This document shows positions 9,300-21,472 of a stretch of 64,000 bases of DNA, in pieces (the first letter of the stretch is position 1; every line of letters begins with the position of its first letter). This DNA comes from Armillaria gallica (taxonomy: Eukaryota; Basidiomycota; Agaricomycetes; Agaricales; Physalacriaceae): contig JBANDB010000005.1 of assembly GCA_037576215.1 (NCBI GenBank), positions 5,704,001 through 5,768,000 of the forward strand. The letters are read 5' to 3'. A program made the translations under genes and the position numbers. The notes under the pieces are model-generated. The model saw only the letters and a list, made by a program, of their open reading frames with translations. It searched no databases and was not told the origin of the DNA.

Positions 9300-10567
9300 G
9301 CGTCCTCCCCTGCGATTTCTGGCCTCAGATTCCCAATACTTCACGTCTTCCTTACTTCTGTGAATCCTATCGACCTCGCTCCCGCCCTCCGCGAGCACTT
9401 CACCCACCAAGGCCGTTCCTGCACCGAACCCGAGGTTGTTCTTCATCATTCGCAATGGCCTCGTCCTCCCACACGGGCTTGATACCCGATGGTAATTTGA
9501 GCTTGAAGGCCTAGTTGAAGTACTGGCAAAGTGTTGAACTCGCCAATGACGCTTCGCCAGTCGAGTGAGAGAAGGTGCCGTGGAGGGTAGCGAGTTGGAG
9601 GCGGGAGTGTAGGAATTTTTATCGTAGGTAGATCGTCCAAAGATACAGCAGCAGCGCCTTCATCGGCATGCCTGGCGTCTTTGGATCCTCGATCGCCTTG
9701 ACTTTCCGGCGGCTTCGCCAAACTCGGCACACGGGTCTTGATAGCGAGCCTAGTAGTAATCACATCCAGACTCGGGGCGTTCTCTTGACATTCCTCTTCT
9801 CCGACTGTCCCTCCAGGTGATTGTGCTTCTCCGGCTCCTCCACCATCAGCGATTCCCCGCCACTAAAAACCTCTACATCTTTCGTTGGGGCGCCACGACC
9901 TCGTCTCGCCGTATTTGTGCTCAACGACGTTAGTCATCCTCAGTAACGACGACAGACTATCGTGGAATGCTGATGCAAGCAAAAGGGCGGCTGAGTGATG
10001 GCAGGTGATCCTTCGCCGAAGGGCGGGGAGTATCGTTGGTGCTCATAGTCAAAGACCAAGGCGGCGGTACAGTAAGCATCTTTGAGGCTTGCCGTGCAAT
10101 GGAGTGGGGAGTGGCACTGGAACTGAGCTGGGTAGCTGTACGATTAGTTATCGGTAGTATGTTCACGGCTGTCTAGAGAAAAGATGAATAGACATAAGGG
10201 AGGGAAAAGGGTAATAGCATACCTGCTTCCGGTAAAATTGCGGGTTGCAAGCTTAACCTTGCCCAAGCTGCCAGCGCCCAGCGTCCTTGTGAGGGTATGT
10301 CTCCGAGAATACGCCTCTGCGTTCGATTTGAGGTGCCATCACTGCGACTTGCGTCTCTCCGTCGCTCTTCACCGATTGTATGCGTCCGATGATGGCGTGT
10401 GTCCGAGGTACTTTGGGTGTTCGAGGCGTTTGCAGGAGCCACGGAGGCGATACTATAGGCGGAAGGGGCATAGAAGCGGGCCTGTGATGGGCGGCAGAAC
10501 CGGGTGAACGTGGCAGGTGGGTGAGAGTCCGGTTGTGGATGTGACGGCCTGAGGATTTGCATGTCAA
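9300..10567 (-). pseudogene. KIN1/MARK-type protein kinase relic without its catalytic domain
   Basis: On the minus strand near 10230-10330, one frame reads LTRTLGAGSLGKVKLATRNF followed by TGSRYAI. That is the glycine loop of Kin1-type kinases, which normally read GAGSMGKVKLA. Upstream, in other frames, are QTPRTPK and APQIERR segments, fitting the basic Ser/Pro-rich N-terminus of fungal Kin1. Downstream, near 10080-10150, is VNILPITNR...SIARQASK, the segment after the VAIK lysine strand. The rest of the kinase domain is absent. Further minus-strand frames (AFKLKLPSGIKPVWEDEA near 9450-9510, PTIKIPTLPPPTRY) may be later parts of the same gene. Frames change several times, so it is not functional. 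The family assignment rests mainly on the glycine loop. Confidence 0.5.
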
Positions 10568-12771
10568 AGTCGTATCAGGCGGTGACCGTGTCTCTGTGCG
10601 ACGGCGTGTGCACTACGACCCCCTCAACGTCCTCGGGTACTTGGCTGAGGTGGTCTGCAAGAGACGCCGGATATGCTGCTGCCATCGACTAGCCATGCGG
10701 TCGAATCAAAGCAACGTCTGCGCGCGCAGTAGACCGATGTCGTCATCGTCGAGAGTGGTGCAGTCCACTGCCAAGGAGGGGTGCTCGACAACCTATTTTT
10801 GTCACGGTGGTCGGTGGTAAAGGTGGTCGGAGCTGGCTGTCCGCCTGCCTAATTTCGTTGAGGGACAACACATCTCAACGCGCCGAACGAATACCAAAAA
10901 AAATGCATACCTTTCTGCTGAAACTAGCCATACGGCGACAGGTAACAGGTGTCTTCTTCGGACGTTGATCTAGCTCTGATCTCCTTGTGATAAAGATGTC
11001 TTGCGTTTCTCTGGCTCTTCACATGTCACAGACGATAAGATTTCAGACTTTCGGTGTGGCCACTGCGCTGTCACCAGAAGTTATTTTCGAAAGCGAGGAA
11101 TGAGGTAGATAAACCAGCAAATGCAGTTTGAAATTCACCGATTTCCCTTTTGGCTCTTACCACAATGCATCAAGCCCAAGTCCCAACACTGTTGCCACAA
11201 ACCTGCTCACCGACAATAGCGACTCCGAACAACGGCACAGCGCCTGGTGGACAGGCGGCATTTCTCAAAACGATAAATGCAGAGATTATAGGTTTTCGTC
11301 GGGAGATAAATATACAATATTAATGTTGGCAGAGCAATCTGAAAGGCTTCTAGTGCGTTTTTTGATTCTGTTGTTGCTCAACGCTCTTCAGTCGATCACA
11401 GGGATACACGTCTATTCGCTATCATGAAACGGAATCGTCAAGCTCTCGTTCACTCCGTGTCACCCTGGTCTTGTAAATTCATGGAATGCATCTCTTCAAT
11501 CCTGCCTCACCGTCGACGCGGACGTATCCCGTCAACCTATCTGTACTCCCCTTAGAGAGTTCTTGTATTTTCGCGCACTTTGAATATACTTCGTTTATTG
11601 CTCTCACAGTTGCACTTTGTCCTCTGATGGCATCACCGGCACCCTTGATAGAAAGACTCTCAACACTAGACGCACGCTTCGATCCAGTCCTATCACCAGC
11701 ACCTATTAACAATCCGCGTGCGCAGAACCTTCACATAAAGCTCTCGTTGAGGATTTCCGAGCAGGCAGTTTAGTGGCAGAAGCTCCCAACTCGCGCGAAA
11801 TCCTCTATTCACCTAAAATTCTTCTCGCAGCGGTTCTGAATCCTGCCGTGTTAGGCGAGGTTTCCTCGCCGGCAACTCTCCGTCACCAAACCGCTCGCAA
11901 CTCTTGCGGCGGTGTCAATTCCTCTTTGGGACTGGGAGCTCTTGCTTGTTGACAATCCCCCAACAAGGTCATAACAGCGAACCCCAAACGTCAAGAATGT
12001 ATCTGTTCCCGACTTTGATTCTGGGAAAATGAACGAACTTGTATCTCATCCAGGAGGTCCACACGCCCTCGAAATCGTGCCTCCTTACCGGGGATGTCCA
12101 GTCCGCATACCCGAAGAGCCTGTACTGTGACACCCCCTGGTCGACAGTATCCTTGCCATGCCTGTCGACTGCCCTATAGAGCCAACATCATGGCGGAAGA
12201 ACGTGTGATTGCGGGTGTCCACACTTCACGTGTGCTATACGCCTTCTTGGTACGATACTGCCTCTCATGTTTTTGATTCATCAGCCTCCGGGCGCTGGTT
12301 TTAGTGCGCTCAAGGTTCAGACAAGGGTACCCGATTTGGATCTCAATCTTACAGGGGCTGGCTCGGGGGATTCGCTACTCTGAGGAATCAATTTCTGTAT
12401 TCTCTGAAGATACCCACGCTTGCACCACTACCCATCCGACTACGAGGGCGAAGAGAAACGATCCTGCAAACTACCGCCAAGATGAGCTAAAGGAGCCATG
12501 CCCATCGTTGACCGGTGCATCTCAGGTACGTGTTACTATGCTTTTTCTGTCTTGGGCGATGCGTTATCCTGTCGATATAGCACGAACGCCAAAGTCTCTA
12601 CTGCCATCCTACCGTCCCAAAGCGAGAGTTCTTCGGGTACAGATGACGGGTGTTAATACTGCTCGACGACTGTGAGGGATGCGAACACTATCTATTGTTT
12701 TTTCACGACGCAACTGACATCTCCCTACCTGATGGGATGTCGACGCGCGTGTTTCTCTTTCAGTTATGGCG
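10568..12771. other. no gene recognised; possible upstream remains of the KIN1-like relic at the left end
   Basis: Minus-strand frames at 10570-10800 keep a codon-like composition (SRWQQHIRRLLQTTSAKY) and may be the N-terminal part of the KIN1-like relic. From 10.8 to 12.7 kb there are only short ORFs without motifs (11128-11427, 11486-11773, 12304-12675). No splice chain could be built. Confidence 0.35.
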
Positions 12772-12874
12772 TTTTCCTTGCTGTGTGCACAGGTTTGGGC
12801 GACGAAGACCGCTGATTGTAGGGAATATCGCTTCGGGGCTTGGCTCGTTGTCTTCGCAGGTGAGTTTGTTGGTA
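12772..12874 (+). pseudogene. MFS transporter scrap
   Basis: The frame reads RFGRRRPLIVGNIASGLGSL. That resembles the loop 2-3 signature of major facilitator transporters, (D)RxGRRxxLxxG followed by a small-residue helix. It is preceded by a plausible acceptor (GTGCACAG) and followed by a donor (CAGGTGAGT). No other MFS exons were found on either side. Confidence 0.35.
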
Positions 12875-12974
12875 TCGTATATCGGCTCTGGATGTCTAAT
12901 TACTCGTGGTACGTATTCCTTCCCCGTCAAACCCACCGATATTGAGGTTTTATCACGCATTTTCCAGGGTAAAA

Positions 12975-13215
12975 ATTTCACTGCTGATCTCTTCACGCAG
13001 GCGGACCGCTCATGGCCTGCAAGGTCATCTCGGAATGATGATCATTTCGAACTACTATTCGAATTTCGAGGGGAGGGGAGGGAGGCCACTATCACTTTCT
13101 TTGATAATTTTCCCAGCTGATCTCTTGACACGGGCAGACCAGTCATTCGCCATGGCCTACGTGGCTAGATCGGAGTGACGATCTTTTCGAACTACCTTCT
13201 GAGAGGAAGGGAAGG
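12975..13215 (+). repeat. two-unit tandem repeat of about 120 bp
   Basis: GCTGATCTCTTCACGCAGGC...TTTCGAACTACTA and GCTGATCTCTTGACACGGGC...TTTCGAACTACCT follow each other. Each unit is succeeded by a purine-rich 'gaggggagg/gaggaaggg' tail. No coding role is seen. The array lies directly upstream of atypical-kinase copy 1. Confidence 0.6.
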
Positions 13216-13315
13216 TGTCCGGTAGTAGATGTCTTTTAGTAGCCGGCGGCTGGATCAATTTCAAATTCGCCAGCATTTATATCCCTGATCGCAATTGACT
13301 CGAACAACCAACGAG

Positions 13316-14202
13316 ATGTCAACCTCAACGACAGTCCCAAGCCTAGAGAGCACATACTTCTCCGGGGCCTTGCTGCAGCTGTATCTTCACCCGCCACCAG
13401 ATTGTCCTGAAGATGACCAGGGCTTCTACGAGGAGAATGCGTTTATCATGACCCAGATTGCAGATCGCCTGGACGCCTCCTTAGCTCGCAGCGTTCCCAT
13501 TCCTCCCAGGACTGCTAGTCTTTCCATTGTCCTCGATAAGCGGCTTGTCTGCAGTACTCGACGCATTTCCCATGTCTGGACGGCTCATGTCCACAATCCT
13601 TCACCCAACGCCACATACCCATCGACCATGGTAGCAAAAATCTATGATCCAGTTTACTTCGGAGAGGCAGAATTCTTCGATCCCTTCACCCTCCTCGATT
13701 TATCCGTCTCGCAGGAGACACAGGCGTACCAGCGTCTACAGAGCCTTTACGGCGCGAAGGTTCCGCGTTTCTATGGGCATTTTGTAGCTCCCCTACCATC
13801 TCAACACAATAGAACTATTAACATCATCTTATTGGAGTACATCCATGGCAGGGACATACGAGACCTTGCTCCTCGGGAGAAGGCGGCGGCGCTGTGCCCC
13901 GCGCACAAGGACACCCTCATCGATGCGGCCCTCCGGCTTTACTTCGACATCTATGCATTGGGAGTTGAACAGAAGGACATGCAACCCAGGAACGTGATAT
14001 TGCGTCCTAGGCGCAAACACGGACCGTTCTGCTCGACAAATGGATGCCCGCTGCGGATTGTAAGGATATGCAGATGGTAATGGTGGATTTCGAGGTGGCG
14101 GAATTCCCCGACCCGGATAGCCAGTTCAGTAATGCTGTGGCCCACGTCGATAAGGTAAAGCCATTGTATCACAAATATTGGTTAGCGAACTTGATGCCTT
14201 GA
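13316..14202 (+). pseudogene. atypical kinase family, copy 1 (one frameshift)
   Basis: The chosen ATG at 13316 matches the MSTS/MSAS start of the other copies; an upstream ATG at 13295 would add seven residues. The frame carries VAKIYDPVYFGEAEFFDPF, SQETQAY, KVPRFYGHFVAPLPSQ, LLEYIHGRDIRDLAP and EQKDMQPRNVILRPRRK. About 10 bases present in the other copies (coding for RYE) are missing at about 14051-14056, so the normal frame ends early as RIVRICRW. The lost frame resumes as DMQMVMVDFEVAEF and runs to the family's usual end at 14202. Sequence after the stop matches the flank of copy 2, including the 'gttgtcttcagg...caacaacagc' block at 14340-14400. It may still make a 254-aa protein lacking the DFE motif. 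Confidence 0.8.
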
Positions 14203-15086
14203 TCGGCTGTATCCCCCTTGTACTACAATGATTATCCACATTCCTTGCATGGATGAAGGTACGAAATGGACGACTGCGCCATTGACAATGAACTGTTAGT
14301 ACGTTGTCGCGTTTTCCTAGCGCTTGTTCCCAGGTCTTGCCTCTCGTTGTCTTCAGGTCTCACACTTTTCGATATAAAGTCGTAGGCTAACAACAGCAAC
14401 TCGATTCTTATTGGTAAACGACAGATTGAAAGTTACTCGGAATTACCTCCATCATTTTTTATGATCTTTAATGGTTGTCGGCGCTGCGACATTCTTTGCT
14501 CGCTCTCTGAATCCACTATGTTCTGCTTTCTGCTGCATTATTACGTGTAATCTGACTGCGACTGTGCTGCTATGCAATAGAAACGGTCTGCAGGCTGATT
14601 CTCTGCCTGATTGTCTCGATCTTTCGTTATTTTTCAACTACGTCTGCTTGACGCCAATTCAGATCTCTGCCTCCTCGAAGATAGAGAGACGTTGACGTTT
14701 TTTCTGATAACTCTTGAAGTTGCTGCGTAGACGGGGTCGTACGTAGCCTGGCGAGCCGTCTTTATTATATACTCGCGGAACTCGTATAGGTCGTACGTGA
14801 CCAGTGACCACAGTAACTATGACACGTGAACTTTGCACGTGTGGCAATCAATTTGACCCTTTCAAGTTTCAGAGTTCGCCGCCAATGTCAATTGAGGTGC
14901 ACTGTTTGCTATTTTGCTCTGTATCTTGTATATTCAGAGTCATGTGCTGCGGTGACACGTTCTCTGAACTACTTCTCGCCGCAAGGAAAGCCCACGACGT
15001 CCGGTGTCATTGCAAGCCCAGTTTCTGCGCGTTGGGTCAGATGATCCCGCCCACTTTCCCATATCTCGGCATGTAAAGCTAGATGA
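14203..15086. other. module 3' flank followed by unassigned DNA
   Basis: Bases 14203-14410 are homologous to the spacer between the intact kinase and caspase-like genes (reverse complement of about 44420-44690), so a caspase-like gene probably once followed. None is left. From 14.45 to 15.08 kb I see no gene, apart from possible first exons of the following AAA-ATPase-like gene. Confidence 0.5.
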
Positions 15087-16453
15087 AAAAGTATTAGATA
15101 TCTTGACGAGCAATTTCGTCCAGTCGCCTCTTTTGTTGCCGAGGAGGTCTGGCGAGGTACATAAGCCGCAGTTTTTGCTCCCTTTCTTGTGACTAATGAA
15201 ATACCCAGATTTCCTAAATACAGGGTCTATGTCCGGGTCCTCCGCCCATGCTTTCAGTGTAGCCGCATCAAGTTCACTAGTGGACCCCGAGTCCCCCGCG
15301 CGCTCCAAGTTTGGTGATATTATACCTGGACTCAATGCTCTAAGGCAAGGCATGTTACAGTCCAGTGGTTCTGGACACCCGGTACGTTTTGTTTCTATCA
15401 CCGCCAAATCGATATCTGACTAATTCTCCAGAGAGTCGCGTTAAAAGCCCTCTCCGCACACGATCTACTCTATTCTCCAGGTGTCATCTGGGCAGATAAA
15501 ACGTCATGCATTATCGACCTTACCGTGGAATCGCGGTTAGTTCGGAAGCTACCCCTTGTTCGCCGTCCAGAAGGTTTCGGAAAAACCTCCTTTTTGGCTA
15601 TGCTAGAATTTTTCTATGACTGCAAGCACTTCGAAATGCCCATCTCCGACGCGTTACTTAGGTTTACACGTGTTTCTGATGTTGACCCGGACGCGCCGCT
15701 TATGGTCCTGCCGCATTGTGACTTGGTCTTGACTTTCGATTTATCGGTGCCTTCAGTGAAAGACTTTCGCCAGTCGCTTGGATCTTACATCAACTCCGTG
15801 TTCAGAAAGTTCTTATGGAAATACCATCAGGAGCTCACGATCAAGCCTGAAGACATCCCTGTGTTTATTAGCGAGGATGGGACACTTTCATTTGGCAGCG
15901 TTCTGGTTCGTCATGTTTCTGGGCCGTTGCTTCCTTCAAATGACCCATCAGTTTTCGCTTCCAGCGTCTCGCTCGTCGATCACGGCGCATCTCTATCTTG
16001 ATCGACAACTACAACGCGCCATCCATCGCCTCTGGCAACTCCCCCGAGGTCAGCTCGTGTCTAAACCAAATGATTATTGAGCCCCTCTCCAAGTCCTTGT
16101 CTTATGTCCAAGGGCTCATTACGGGTACTGGTGATGCGCCGGACCCTCTCATCAATGCCTACCTTCGCGGAGGCTGTGATATTTGGACTGCGGTGGCCGT
16201 TGATATGACCGATGAGGACGTGGTGGACACTACATTTGGCTTCACCCTTGAGGAGGTTCGCGAGCTCGAACGCCACCTTAAAGTCCATTCCGTCGAGGTG
16301 GGCCTGATACCTTATCGCTTTGGTAACCGAAAGGTGTACTCCATGACACATGTATTGAACAAGATTAACCAACAACTCGGAGGTTCGGACATGGACTTGG
16401 ACGTAACCGTCCCTCTTGGGAACTTGGCAATCCAGACTCCTTCTTCTCCCTGA
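15087..16453 (+). CDS. AAA-ATPase-like (DUF1703/PF09820-type) protein
   Basis: Joined exons give EQFRPVASFVAEEVWRDFL, then GVIWADKTSCIIDL, then VRRPEGFGKTSFLAMLEFFY. That matches the family's DKTxxI...RPRRFGKTxxLxML Walker A region, with Arg-Arg-Phe changed to Pro-Glu-Gly-Phe. A 59-nt intron at 15906-15964 (GTTCGT...TTCCAG) brings in RISILIDNYNAPSIA, the Walker B-like strand. Without this intron the frame would appear broken. Two earlier introns end at about 15208 and 15431. The C-terminal 130 residues are nearly the same as in the left-edge copy. The true start was not found; the coordinate given is where the open frame begins. The family is common in basidiomycetes, with no known role. The neighbour upstream is atypical-kinase copy 1. 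Confidence 0.7.
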
Positions 16454-16932
16454 CCTATAGATTACGCTTGTAAAGTATTATAGTGCCTGTAACTCTGTGT
16501 TTAACGAAGGCCTTTTAAAGCCCAAGGTGTAGAGTCTGGGTTGAAAACACGATCTTTTGTTTCAGGCTTGGACAAAGCGTATTCGATGAGTGGAGGTCCG
16601 AGAAAATCGGATGACAGTGTCGGGAGCGGGAGACTGTAGATACGGAAGTGCTATAAGGGATCCTCTGCCAAGGTGTTTTTGTCATCTGTAAGTTTGGTAA
16701 TTGGTATCACGGATGTAAGTAGTACAAACCCGGATTGCCTCGTTTTGCGAGTTTCCTTTGATGGTGATATGTAATACTACGCACCACGCAGAGCCACCAC
16801 TGCATGGGTTCTGGGCCTAATATGATGAGGGATTTATATCCCAGGGGTACCGCTGGGCACAGCGTTAGCATCTCAAGCCCGTTTGCGGCATGGTGACATT
16901 CATTTGAAGTTGTACAAACAATAAACATGCTT
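16454..16932. other. spacer, nothing recognised
   Basis: 3' flank of the AAA-ATPase-like gene and 3' side of the convergent dioxygenase gene. The short minus ORF at 16707-16928 has no motif. Confidence 0.4.
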
Positions 16933-18479
16933 TCACTGAAGTGTACCGAATACTTCCGTCCTGCTCTTGGAATTCGGATCCAAGAATGGCCTCTCTCCCA
17001 AACTCACCACGCGGTTACCTTGGCGTAGGCTTGAACCATAATCGTTACTAGTAAAGTCGCACGTAAGCATAACAGAGAGCTAAGGAAAGGCGATACGCTT
17101 ACGTTGCTGTGTGGAAAGTGGACCGGTTGTCCCAGATCGCGACGTCGTTCTTCGACCATCGGAAGCGAACCTAAGAGACAATATATCAGCCGCCAGTTAC
17201 TGAAGAGCAGCGCGAGCCTTACCTGAAGATCATGATTCTCCGAAATATGCCTCGACAAATACGCCAAGATATCATCAGACTCGTCCAAGGTCAGTTCGAC
17301 AATGCGTTTCGTGAACCTAAAAAAAAGCAGGTTCGTTCGTTCACCACGAAGAAAAGTTTGTCGTACTGAAACCCACGTTTGATTTACGAATAGAGTCTTG
17401 AATCCCGTTACTGGATTAGTTCGAATGACCGGGCTGTCAGAATACGTATCAGTTTGCATGTTCACTCGGGAGCGTAGCTGAAGAACCCTTACTGAATGGC
17501 AGTCAGGTTGGAGCCAGTGTTATCTGGGGCACCACGAGGATCCTGAATGGGAAGATTCTGTCGTCGGGCATACTAAAGTAGCGATACCTCCAGTCAAAGT
17601 AATGAAAGCAAGAAACGAAGGGTTATCTGACCTCATTGAAAAATTCACCACTATGCAATGCGTGTAAACCTTCAAGGAACTGCTTGTATGCAGGAGAGAG
17701 CCTGTCATAGGCTTCGTAACCGCTTTTCGATGCTCAATAACGCAAGCCGTGAGATACATCAAAATATTCACCTTGCCCACTATCATGGAAAGTCAATCAA
17801 GTTATTGTATGACCAGAAACCGAAAAATAACGTACCAGAGTATCCCCCCCAACTATTGAACGGTAGCTTGATATTAAATTTCATCGCAGATACAGAATGC
17901 GTGCTCACCAGTTGGCAGCGTATGCATCTTCAACAGCTAGATGAAGCATAGCGTCAAAAATTCGAACGGGGTTGACCAAGACGAGAAGGTGCTCACAGCG
18001 TAATCTGAAGGGACCCTCTCAAAAGTAATATCCGCATGCCATCCCCTACTCGCCCTCGTACTTTCGTCTGATCCCGCTCGGGCAATTCCACTGCACCCTC
18101 ATATCAATTCCCAACCCACATTCAATACAATTTCCGCTCACCCCTTGCTCGAAATCACACTAACGTCCTTCCCCAGCTCAGGGACATCCTCAGAGATCGG
18201 ATGGATGTGCAAATCCGACGTCCTGGGGTTCCCAGACAGCTTTCCCATCCGCCTCGCGAGCTCCTTCTGCTGGTCTATCGTGATGGTCTGGTCCGTGAAG
18301 AACACGACGCCCCGGTGGCTGACGAGCGTGGCAAGGTCTTTGATGAGTTCGTCGCTAGACAGGAACGCGGAGAGCTGGGTGGCTTTGGAGGGGAAGCGCG
18401 TCCCGATGTGGGTGGTCTCATCGTAGTGGGGGAAGGCGCCTAGGGAGCCGAAGATATCAGTAGCGGGTGCTTGGACCAT
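16933..18479 (-). CDS. TauD/TfdA-family 2-oxoglutarate-dependent dioxygenase (JLP1-like)
   Basis: Start ATG 18479. The exons chain in frame through about nine short introns: GVVFFTDQTITIDQQ, LHIHPISEDVPELGKDVSVI, WHADITFERVPSDYALLKMH, GGDTLWASGYEAYDRLSP, LHALHSGEFFNE, VIRTNPVTGFKTLFVNQ, RFRWSKNDVAIWDNRSTFHT and NRVVSLGERPF, ending VFGTLQ. The iron-binding His-x-Asp (HAD) and distal His (TFHT), and the 2-oxoglutarate-binding Arg near the C-terminus, are all present. Family members hydroxylate sulfonates such as taurine in sulfur scavenging, and in fungi also various acids. The substrate here is unknown. The length of roughly 390 aa is normal. No damage was seen. It lies next to a UbiA prenyltransferase on the same strand. 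Confidence 0.85.
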
Positions 18480-19450
18480 GATGGCGATAACATAGTCTCG
18501 ACGGCCAGATTTCTTTGTTTTAATATGCGAGGTATGCGATAAAGACCCTAAATGTCGCTATCAGCACGTCATATTTTGGATCATCAGACTTGAGATACGT
18601 ACAAAAATTGGCCACCAAGGATTGTTGGAGAAGCGGCACAAGATAGATCCAGGAGTGCGATAACCCGTCGCCTCTGGGTAAGTAGTATCATGAGTCGATC
18701 CGGCAGGCTTATCTGGTACATACTGGCAGCTTAAGAAACGATGAAATTGCAGATGTCCTGATTATCAGACAATGCAAGTCGATCTGACAATTTCCTATCC
18801 GTGACCGCAACAAAATGGAATAAATACCTGATTCAGAGCCGAGTAAGTACTTCAAATTATCCCGCACGGGAAGGCGATAAGACTTGAATAAGTTCTCGAA
18901 CTCCGTTCCGAAGACAAGGAACGCCAGCTTATTTGGGGGGCATAAAGAAGGTGTGGAGGGAAAAAAAGCTTTCTAAGACGCATAGAAGAATCTCCAAAAG
19001 AATAGAGCAAGTTCCTTCATTGCTCGGCTAGGGAACTGAAAATATCATTGACCAGAACGAACAAGAGTCCGCAGAGGGTTTCCAGGGGTATCCTGCGGGC
19101 AATCCCCACTACAAAACGTTGAGTGAAGGGGATTGAAGCGGGAGACAAGTCGGGCCTGTCGGGCCGCCACTCCGACGCGAACGTTCGCGCAGCTTGAGGG
19201 CCGGCTCGGTCGGCAGTGGAAACTCAGAGCCCTTGCAGTTTGCTTGCAGTGTCAATACTTATAAGTACAGGGTACTTATGCGTCTCCTAGACTGATATTT
19301 ACCAGGCTTATTTGGGATAATATCCAGGAGAACCCGTTCTGATACAGCCTATCAAAAATCTTAGAACGTGATACTTATTGGTTATAGAATATACAACTGA
19401 ATACAGGCGAAATTAATAGTAGGTTGGTTATACAAGTAAGCCGAAACGCT
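18480..19450. other. intergenic, nothing recognised
   Basis: Upstream region of the dioxygenase and downstream of the prenyltransferase. Only short random ORFs. Confidence 0.4.
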
Positions 19451-20748
19451 CTACAAGGGAATTCCAACGACGGCACGCTGAAGGACCGCATCAAGAACCA
19501 ATCCTCCGAGGACGATATTTCCTATCATCGGTGTATGGAGGAAAAATTTCATACATTGCCTGGGATCGTCAATATCCGTTGAGAGCAGCTCCTTGAGAAG
19601 AATAACGCCAGAGGCCGCTACGGCGAGGTAAAATGGCAGCCCATGACCGTTGAGATAGCCACCGTACGACATGAGAGACGCGAATCCGATGGCGGTTGTG
19701 GCACAAACTGGGATAGTATATTCCCCGCAGAACATGGCTAGCGATTTCATGCTGATTTTGGCATCATCGAGCTTATCCTGAGGAAGATTAATTAGGAAAG
19801 AGAACCGGCATCTGTGAAGGTATGTTATAGATACCTGGTGCTGATATACAGTCTCATAGGTGATTGTCCAAAGGATGGCGCCAACGTAGACAGCCGTAAG
19901 GATCGCCCATGGAATATGACCATTCGGTGTAAGATCGGCCCAACCCATGAATATTCCGATGTTAAACATCAATCCCTTGGAAAGAGTGAGACTGCGGGAC
20001 CCATGAAGGATAGCGCGATGTTACACACCAATGGAATGGGGGCAAAGTACATCCATCGCTTGCACGTGGGATACAGAACGTATAACGGCCAAACAGTCAT
20101 GGAAATGTGAAGACTGTAATAGTAAGTTTAACGAAAAGTACCGGCGAAAGAAGTTTTTACTGACGCGTCAGGACTTAAAAAGATATTGGCCAAATAGACA
20201 CCAATGACAACCTGAAGGGCAAAAAATAACCAAGCACGTTCTATACTGATTGCGCCTCGCGGTATGGCTCGAGCCTTAGTTCGTTCAACGTGAGCGTCGA
20301 TATCATAGTCGAGGATATCATCGATAGTCATGATCTATTAGAACGACGTTAGGCTCATTACCAAAACATGTCAAGTTACCAACCAGGGATTTGATACCGA
20401 TGCAGAGGAAGAAGTAAAGGGCTGCACGATGTAGAACATCGACTCCACTAAGTTCCGGATAGGCGTGATATACCATAGCAAGTGACCATGCTGCACGCGT
20501 CATCACCAAATTAACAACCAAGCACAAGATATAAATTCGTTGTTCTTACCTACGGGTAAGAAAACCGTAGCGCAGCCCATACCATTCTGAAGTCGACAGA
20601 GCTCCCAACAAGCCTGAATCTCGGTACGTGTCGGAGGGGCTAGGAACGTGAGAAGGTCGGAGAAGATAGAGAATTCTCTTGGGTCGATGGCTACCCTATC
20701 TTTCTCATGAGAGAATGGGAGGGTAGTAATTCTAGCAGGGAAAGTCAT
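19451..20748 (-). CDS. UbiA-type prenyltransferase
   Basis: Starts MTFPARITTLPFSHEKD at 20748. Exons join through six introns, one with a GTCAGT donor, to a polytopic membrane protein of about 320 aa. The first aspartate-rich motif reads TIDDILDYDIDAHVERTKAR, against the usual NDxxDxxxD, so its first Asn is Asp here. The second motif is YQHQDKLDDAKISMKSLA, matching the family's QDxxDDxxxGVKS except that Gly-Val is replaced by Ser-Met. UbiA enzymes transfer a prenyl chain from its diphosphate to an aromatic acceptor, or in fungi cyclise terpenes. The gene could be COQ2-like or, given the neighbouring oxygenase and P450, part of specialised metabolism. No frame damage was seen. Confidence 0.85.
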
Positions 20749-21472
20749 CGGTGGGTGGATACTACTTCATCTTTCCACGAAAGATTCTGTTAAATAAGAC
20801 ATGAACGACATGATGAAAATGGATGACCCGTATGGTTCTTCCTAGTGCTCGCACTTGGCCTACAAACCGCAGATCCTACTGTTTGCATCAATCGCATTCC
20901 AATTCAAAGCGCCATATTTCAGGTGAATACCACCCGAGAGCCAATGAAAGCGTTGGCTTCGATGTGATCGACGAAAGAATGATCTTCTGGGCAGGCTTAT
21001 GATGAGCGGATATAAATCACAGCGTGCACCTATTGTATTGACTTGTCCGACGTTCTGTCATTCACAGCAGATATCCGAACAGTTTGCGCCCGCTTCTCCG
21101 AGTCGCACTTGAGCGGTGATGACCATACGGGGAATCGCCCCTAACAACCAGACGATTCAAGTTGGTTCAAGCCATCAAGTGATCCGTTACCATTCAGTAT
21201 TGTACTTTCTCGTGATCGCTGCGAATGGGAGGGCTTGGTTGTTGTTGAATGTGCGGCAGAAACTATATATTTTAGGAGGGTAGACATGGCGTCCGTCGTA
21301 TTGAATGACTCTAAACCGACGGCAAGTCAGAATTAGAAGGACCCCCCATGACAGAGAAAAAGATACTCACTTACATATCATGACGAACCAGACAACAAAA
21401 CCTCCGGCTTCTCCTGGCAAAACATGCAATCCATTCAATAACCTTACCCTATAAAATTCCCATTGGCAAACA
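20749..21472. other. intergenic, nothing recognised
   Basis: Upstream region of the prenyltransferase gene. No ORF with recognisable motifs on either strand. Confidence 0.4.

Noticed and set aside
11128..11773. Two plus-strand ORFs of about 95-99 codons
   Set aside because: Random-looking composition, no splice partners, no family resemblance.
15899..16010. Apparent frameshift in the AAA-ATPase-like gene
   Set aside because: A 59-nt GT-AG intron (15906-15964) joins GSVL to RLARRSRRISILIDNYN in frame and explains the change.
18145..18443. Plus-strand ORFs over the dioxygenase first exon
   Set aside because: Antisense shadows; the minus strand carries the conserved TauD motifs and introns.
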